Source of the DNA: Apostichopus californicus
Taxonomy: Eukaryota > Echinodermata > Holothuroidea > Aspidochirotida > Stichopodidae
Direction of reading: 5' to 3'
Assembly: GCA_020650975.1 (NCBI GenBank)
Contig: JAIPMN010005319.1
Span: forward strand, 595-64,594
Length of the DNA: 64,000 bases
Part shown: in pieces, positions 59,401-64,000 of the stretch
Layout: every line of letters starts with the position of its first letter
Numbering within the stretch: position 1 is the first letter of the stretch
Translations under genes and position numbers: made by a program
The notes under the pieces: generated by a model
Told to the model about the DNA's origin: nothing
Seen by the model: the letters and a program-made list of their open reading frames with translations, nothing else
Databases searched by the model: none

Positions 59401-62400
59401 GTTTAGTTACCAGATTACCACACAGATTAACAGATTAGCAGATTAACAGATTACCACACAGATTAACAGATTATCAGATTACCAGATAGTTGTCAGATAT
59501 CAGAGCAAAATAAACGAAATCGACTCATTACATCTGCGTTGAATAATCTTTGGATCAGGAATACGGATTAAAGGAATCTTCATAGGCCTAGATTTACAGA
59601 TGATGTCCACAAAACTGACAGCTGATACATTAAAGTGGGCTTTAACGTGATTATGACAACCAGGAGACTAATTCTGCTGTTGTGAATAAACCAAGTCCAA
59701 CCTTTTCTGTTCCTGCTTTGCGAGCCGCCACCATCTTGTGGATGACCGAGTGAAAGAAGACCTTGACTTCCTTGACGAATAGTCCAATGTCCAGGGCATC
59801 AAAGAGAGGTCCTAGAAAAGGCAACAGGACTGAAACAAAGCAGCAAAAATCTATCTGTCTTATCAAGGCCTTTTTCATAAAGAAGCAAATTCCATCAATT
59901 TTGATTTTCAGCAGATTTTACTAAACATTGAAGAACCCTGCAGAACCACATTCAGACATTCATTTGTTATCAAGAGATGTTTTCTTGCATTTCGATTAAA
60001 TCACATGCATGTTCTTATGAACATTTATTTCAAATAATATTAAATTTCACTGCCTATTTTGAATTGTGAGCTGAACATGCTCAGCATGGGATGGGATCTT
60101 GGGCGTTGACAAATCTTCAGATTCAATGTAAAATGGATCAAAATTAATAATAAGTACCTTATTGGACAATCAAAACCACCAATTGAGATCTTTCCAATGA
60201 CTAAATAACTTTATTGCACAGCTAAAATACCCAATCAGAGCCATTCTTGTACATCAATCTTTCGGAAAACCAACCGTTGTCATATGACAAACTGAAGAGA
60301 TAAATGCAACACCTAGCAAAAGGTCTTGCAACACCTAGCAAAAGGTCTTAGAATGTAGTTCAAGAACCCTCCTGGTAGGTCTGTCATAGAACAGGCACAT
60401 TCATAGTACATGAACATGGAACTGAGATCTCACACCCTCATCAGCGTTTTCAAATAGAACGACCGATAAACCGAGCGAATAAGAGACTCTAAATGCAAGA
60501 AAGAATGCTAAACCTCTTAGTTCAAAGAACAACTAAAGGTTGTTAAATCTTTAGTCAGTATTCCTTTCATTTGTACATTCTTTATTCACTTAAAGAACCT
60601 GTGACAATGCCATGGGACAAAACACTTGTATTTCACTAAGTAGACCTCAGAATGGTTAAAATTTGAAAGGAACAGAAATTAGGTAAAGTTGGTGACATTT
60701 ACCCAAATTTATAAAGCTATATAGGAGATATATATATGTATAAAAGATGAGGTAAGGCAGGTATTGAGAGGGCAAATTAAATGTCAAGGGTCACATTTTT
60801 TCCATTTCTTATATTCAGACACAGAACTATCATTTGAAACTCTGCCCTTTGTACCCTCACTGAAAGCAAGGAATAAGCGTATGCTTAAATGAAGAGAACG
60901 GTTATTAAATCTTGTTAGTAAATTACTTACATATTGCTAGCAGTCTGAAACTAAATAGAGAAGTTTCAAAGCATTTCCTAGCATTCTTCACAAAAGGGTC
61001 ATCTGGATTTTTCTGAGAGTCCACCTTTAAGCCAAAGAACGTTGAAGCTATCACATCCATACTGTAAGAGCCGTACAAACTAAAGGGCGAAAAGAAAAGT
61101 AAAAGTCAGGGTCATAGAGTTAAAGCAGCCTGTTGCATTTGAAGGTTAGCTTCTCTTGACACTGGATATGCTTGCACAAAAGTTACGTTGTTATTCACGC
61201 AAAAGATGTTTGAAATGCTGAGGTTAAATCTATCTAGTACAAACATCTGTAGATCTAGTGTAGTTTAGACATGCTATACATTCATTACAGATGTAACTAT
61301 AACCTCAGTGACTCCCACACATAGCCATTGAAATTACGACTGAATCTACACGCACAACATCTGGAGGATAGTCTGTTGCAGCAATGTTGCAAAAGATGTT
61401 CAGGGATGTTCCCAGACAAAAACGTTCATATCGAGATAATTTTTAATCCTTTGAACATAATGATCAATCTAAATTTGTTTATTTGGAACAGAGTGCACCT
61501 GTCTGGGCGAGAAGAGACACTGCATAGAGTTTGAACAGACAGTCTGTCGCAATCTGTATTAAACTGGATGAGTGAATATCAATTGGGATGTGAAACAAGC
61601 TTAATACCAAACACAACCAGATACTGAAATATAATTCTACAGTACTGGCATTCACCAGGCACCCACAAAGACACTCACCAAGGCTGCTTTTTAATGGATT
61701 CTCCGGTCCATGGTCTTAGACAACTACGATTCAGGGTTGGACAACTCTGACGTTGTAGCAAGAACAACGTGGTTTAATACTGACAGTTAGTTATAGTTGG
61801 TTTAACCTTAGTAATGTTGGACTAAACACTTTTACTGTTTGTACTTCCTGTACTTTCTTACTACCAACCAGAGAAACAAGGGAGACATTTTAGTACCATA
61901 TTTTCAAGATATCTATATACTTCTATTGTATACATTCCACACATTTTGTCATGAGGTAAATTATGTATTTACACCTCCCCTGCCCTCTCCCCTTCCCCCC
62001 TCCCATTCTACTAGAGACTACTAGTCCCATCAATTTTATTGGATATCCCAAAGTATTTCAATCAGCTTTCTAAATTTGTAAAGTAGGATATGCCGTTAGT
62101 AGAGCTCATTAACTAACATCTTATATATATACAGTAGGAGATCATTTAGTGTGTAGTATATGCAGTGTTACGGTTGCAATGCCAAAAGCATAAATGCTAA
62201 AGGGGTATTAACAATTTTTCTTAAGTTGCCTTGACATATTACTTAATCATTTGACTTTCTCCCAATTTAAAGATGATACAGTGCCATTGCTGTATTTGTT
62301 GACTCTGTGTAATCCCAATGAATTAAACAGAAACTTTCAAAACTGAGGATCTACAATGAATTTTCCAAAGTAATGTCAAAAATAATCAACCTAAAAACAC

Positions 62401-63565
62401 TGTGTGCCTGCATAAGTTAACACATGTAAAAATCACATTACAGGAATAAATGTGAAGGTAGGGTTAAATTAGCATACATACCTCTTAAACTGAATGACTG
62501 TTCCTTTAAGTCGTTGCTCTTCGACATGTTCCAGAAGTTGATCACAACATTCATTTATTATTGAATTCATCTGAAAATAACAACAACAAAATTTCTATCA
62601 CTCTAATATAACTCATCAATTAATTATGACAGAATCTTACAGAGAAACTAGTTTCTTGATTCTTAGAATGAGAGCATTAGACTTAATCTTCTGTTGTGGA
62701 CAATCATTCTATCTAATACCCTTGGTATGTACCATAAACTAAGACCATAGACCTGAGGCAACCATTCCATTGGTTAATCCTCAACACAACCAATACAGTC
62801 AAACAACCAGAACCAAATTTCAAGTTTTGAAGTGAAGTTGCAAGCCTAATGAAACGTCTGGAGAAATGCAGCTATGTATTGAACAAAATGAGAAATGGAA
62901 TCCAAGATGAAAGCAAACTCTGGCAGTATTTTCAACTCAGCAGTGGGACACCAAATTGGTGGTGGGGCAGAAACAACTGTCTGTATCTTTCTCAAAATAA
63001 TATCAATCAGTGTTTAATAGATAGCAAACTTTGTTCGAAGATTAAAAAAAAAAACATTTGATGATAAAATTACACTGGTATGAGGGGCACAATGCTCTTT
63101 GAATTACACATGCTTGGTTTGCTGTCATTAGGATAACAAGATATATCCAATATGTCTAACTATAATATAAAAAATAAAAAAATAAAAAATATTTATAAAA
63201 ATCGCACGTGTCAAATACACTTCTCCAGCATTACCATCTGATGTGTTTCTATTTGAATAGTGTACCTGTTTTTAAAAAAGTTGTTGTCATGACAACCAGG
63301 ATTCAGCTTTATATTCTTGCAAATTAACCCACCTTTACCTTGGGTTATACAAATATTGAGAAGTTTGCAATTCTACTGTAAAAACAACAAGAAAACAAAA
63401 TTAACTGTATAAAAAACTAATTTTATACAATAAATCTGACCAAGTTACCTGTTTCATCTTCTTGCCACTAAATGCTGGTGTTAAGACATTACGGGCATCC
63501 TTCCATTGACTGTCTCGTAAATTGTTGATAGCACTGTCCATTGGTGTTTCTTTAACTGGCAATTG
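53366..63565 (-). CDS. Cytochrome P450, CYP3 clan (CYP3A/thromboxane-synthase type), 5' end off the window
   Basis: P450s of this clan are haem-thiolate mono-oxygenases anchored in the endoplasmic reticulum that oxidise lipophilic compounds with electrons from NADPH-P450 reductase. Exons in coding order: 63449-63565, 62482-62570, 60931-61079, 59702-59829, 57748-57912, 57233-57453, 56425-56562, 55444-55606, 53366-53461. They join without a frame break to 421 codons and a stop. Motifs: I-helix AGYETT, K-helix ESLR (ExxR), FKPERF, and the haem loop [10 protein letters not shown] with the cysteine ligand. [13 protein letters not shown] and RLDMLQLM are CYP3A-like. Exon lengths 89, 149, 128 and 163 match, as I recall them, those of vertebrate CYP3A genes. 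About 85 N-terminal residues, including the membrane anchor, are off the right edge. All key residues are present, so the gene looks functional. Substrate unknown. Confidence 0.93.
53462..55443. other. P450 last intron with a Mutator-like element
   Basis: More than half is the element at 53962-55118. A C run lies at 53590-53610. Nothing else recognised. Confidence 0.6.
53962..55118. mobile_element. Non-autonomous Mutator-like element with long inverted ends
   Basis: Both ends (about 53968-54105 and 54971-55112) are inverted copies built from GGTTGGGCGAAATGACCAGG words repeated five to seven times. GGATCAATG stands directly outside at 53953-53961 and 55119-55127, a 9-bp duplication as in Mutator-like elements. 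The interior has four copies of GGAAACGTTCGGGAATTGTT, mostly followed by AACGTTACGGGA, and two of GATTCCCCTTTGTTTGTATA. No transposase. Confidence 0.7.
55444..55606 (-). CDS. P450 exon (haem-binding loop)
   Basis: A 163-bp exon, acceptor TTTAATTTGCAG, donor GTAAAT (55438-55443). It encodes [26 protein letters not shown] (haem loop with the proximal Cys) and [20 protein letters not shown], ending FETCDETE. It is the clearest P450 signature in the window and is most like CYP3A. Confidence 0.97.
55607..56424. other. P450 intron
   Basis: AT-rich; nothing recognised. Confidence 0.6.
56425..56562 (-). CDS. P450 exon (beta sheets, PERF region)
   Basis: A 138-bp exon, acceptor TTTTGTCCCGACAG and donor GTAAGG (56419-56424). 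It encodes [20 protein letters not shown] and [20 protein letters not shown], ending EFKPER with phase 2. [18 protein letters not shown] is the standard P450 meander approach and PERF motif. Confidence 0.94.
56563..57232. other. P450 intron with exon-derived repeats
   Basis: The half next to the exon is the 71-72-bp array. The far half carries one end of the 14102-type element (56822-56890). Confidence 0.7.
56944..57232 (-). repeat. 71-72-bp repeats derived from the ExxR exon end and its donor
   Basis: The last part of the 57233-57453 exon plus the start of the intron is repeated four times behind it. GTGGCA-type landmarks stand at 57233 (exon), 57162, 57090, 57018 and 56947. Copies are 70-80% alike, so the array is older than the formin array. 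The most distal copy still reads [14 protein letters not shown], next to [14 protein letters not shown] in the exon; the three middle copies have lost the coding sense. Confidence 0.9.
57233..57453 (-). CDS. P450 exon (I-helix AGYETT to K-helix ExxR)
   Basis: A 221-bp exon from acceptor TCATTTTCAG to donor GTGAGT (57227-57232). It encodes [20 protein letters not shown], then [18 protein letters not shown], and ends [17 protein letters not shown] plus AC. It carries the oxygen-activating AGYETT and the ExxR pair. Its last ~50 bases were the seed of the 71-72-bp repeats that follow in the intron. Confidence 0.95.
57748..57912 (-). CDS. P450 exon (G-H helices)
   Basis: 55 codons: acceptor TTCTCTTTAG (AG 57913-57914), donor GTAAGA (57742-57747). 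It opens [13 protein letters not shown], like the CYP3A RVDFLQLMIDSQN, followed by an acidic insert ([19 protein letters not shown]) longer than in vertebrate CYP3A, then [12 protein letters not shown] leading into the I-helix. Phase 0 at both ends. Confidence 0.9.
57913..59701. other. P450 intron
   Basis: Contains a diverged duplicate pair (58515-58690 and 58770-58900, sharing CAACAGGCAG and GCAAGTGCCTAC), a GTGT/GCGT-rich stretch at 59090-59180 and the CAGATTA repeats at 59410-59490. Confidence 0.6.
59410..59490. repeat. CAGATTA-type short tandem repeats
   Basis: Irregular repeats of CAGATTACC, CAGATTAAC and CACACAGATTAACAGATTA. Confidence 0.85.
59702..59829 (-). CDS. P450 exon (F-G region)
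   Basis: A 128-bp exon with acceptor CTTTGTTTCAG and a weak donor GTTGGA (59696-59701). It encodes [42 protein letters not shown]. This hydrophobic region forms the F'-G' membrane-facing part and substrate channel in the family. Read-through past the weak donor keeps an open frame for about 17 more codons, so intron retention here may not be obvious. Confidence 0.88.
59830..60930. other. P450 intron
   Basis: AT-rich, with one 21-bp tandem pair (ACACCTAGCAAAAGGTCTT) at about 60309-60350. Nothing else seen. Confidence 0.6.
60931..61079 (-). CDS. P450 exon (E-F helices, SYSMDVI motif)
   Basis: A 149-bp exon, AG at 61080-61081 and donor GTAAGT (60925-60930). It encodes [49 protein letters not shown]. 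It matches the CYP3A string [25 protein letters not shown] closely. It leaves a T that joins TC to give Phe. Confidence 0.93.
61080..62481. other. P450 intron with an isolated copy of the ExxR-derived repeat
   Basis: 61303-61375 resembles one unit of the 56944-57232 array. The rest is AT-rich with a C-rich stretch near 61975-62005. Confidence 0.6.
62482..62570 (-). CDS. P450 exon (D helix)
   Basis: An 89-bp exon: acceptor TTATTTTCAG, donor GTATGT (62476-62481). It encodes [20 protein letters not shown] and LKGTVIQFK and leaves AG. The T of the next exon completes Ser before LYGSYSMDV. The ATG is internal, not a start. Confidence 0.88.
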
Positions 63566-64000
63566 CTGAAATGTCAGAGGTCAAGATCTAAAATTCACAT
63601 GGCAGACCTTGATATACACATAAGTAAAATAATATATACGATCCCAAATCAACATAAATGACGTTGATACTAAACATGTATATCCAAAGCTCATCTTGCT
63701 GTACCAACATTTGAGCTTGCTGAACATTTCTCATAATTACCTAAAGGTTTCCCGCGGGTTTGCAATTTGTCTTGTAACATTTGAAGGGAAAGGGGTTAAA
63801 CTTCGACCACAGTTTGACCAAATGAAGGACTTTCTAGCACAGTAAGATGGAAACCAATACTTTGACTCACTTCGCAGACACACATTTGTCAATCCTAAGA
63901 CATGCTAGTGATGATTTGGACCTAAATTGCAAATTAAAATCATTTATTGTGAATAGCACACCTCCAGTTGAGCTGACCTTCCGTTGCTATGGTAAAATCA
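62571..64000. other. P450 introns at the right edge
   Basis: Intron 62571-63448 and the start of the next (63566 onward). AT-rich; no further P450 exon is visible up to the window end. Confidence 0.6.
63449..63565 (-). CDS. P450 exon (B'-C helix region)
   Basis: 39 codons between acceptor GACATTTCAG (AG 63566-63567) and donor GTAACT (63443-63448). It reads [20 protein letters not shown] and [19 protein letters not shown]. The WKxxRxxLxPxFSxxKxK pattern is the C-helix, where the Trp and Arg usually contact the haem propionates. This is the most upstream exon in the window. An alternative acceptor ten bases further in is possible but would change the phase. Confidence 0.9.

Overview
The window looks like nuclear DNA of an invertebrate animal. 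It is AT-rich, its genes are cut into short exons by long introns with GT/AG borders, and the introns are full of miniature DNA transposons and minisatellites. There is no operon, ribosome binding site or bacterial feature. The protein matches (a formin of the FMN1/FMN2/cappuccino type and a CYP3-clan P450) and the repeat landscape would suit an echinoderm or another marine deuterostome, but the species is not proven by the sequence.

Two protein genes were found, both on the minus strand and both running off the window. (1) A formin of the FMN2/cappuccino family covers about 593-43407. Thirteen exons can be placed with compatible splice phases: a 330-codon N-terminal exon at 42417-43407, two short exons at 40368-40534 and 30140-30281, a coiled-coil/FH1 part at 17264-17325 and 15909-16612, and an FH2 actin-nucleating domain from the end of the 15909-16612 exon through 593-713. 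The end of FH2 and the tail lie off the left edge. (2) A cytochrome P450 of the CYP3A/thromboxane-synthase type covers 53366 to beyond 63565. Nine exons give 421 codons and a stop, with the I-helix, ExxR, PERF and haem-cysteine motifs all intact. The N-terminal ~85 residues lie off the right edge. About 10 kb without a recognisable gene (43408-53365) separates them. It is upstream of the formin and downstream of the P450.

The introns are the unusual part. A 77-bp minisatellite of 29 units (5516-7774) begins exactly in the last 18 coding bases of an FH2 exon, so 28 units carry a copy of that exon's end and of its splice donor. In the P450 gene a second, older array (about 56944-57232, 71-72 bp units) was seeded in the same way by the exon coding for the ExxR helix. 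A third array (47-bp units, 15513-15895) starts about 10 bp past the donor of the FH1 exon. Three donor-anchored arrays in two unrelated genes suggest a shared way of forming.

A second striking item is a pair of tiny perfect hairpins (26 and 34 bp, 8541-8566 and 9126-9159). Each is flanked by its own exact 7-bp direct repeat, as if mobile elements this small had inserted on both sides of one FH2 exon.

Other mobile DNA: a 1.09-kb PIF/Harbinger-like deletion derivative with TAA target duplications (23810-24899), a 3.65-kb element with a broken pogo/Jerky-type transposase (34212-37860), a 1.16-kb Mutator-like element with long inverted ends (53962-55118), a hAT-type MITE with a perfect 8-bp duplication nested in another repeat (48045-48436), TTAA-flanked MITE copies in opposite orientation (3541-3902 and about 32611-32940), and several other inverted-repeat elements. 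A 10-N assembly gap at 12070-12079 is flanked by two diverged copies of the same sequence. No tRNA, rRNA, CRISPR array or virus-like element was recognised.
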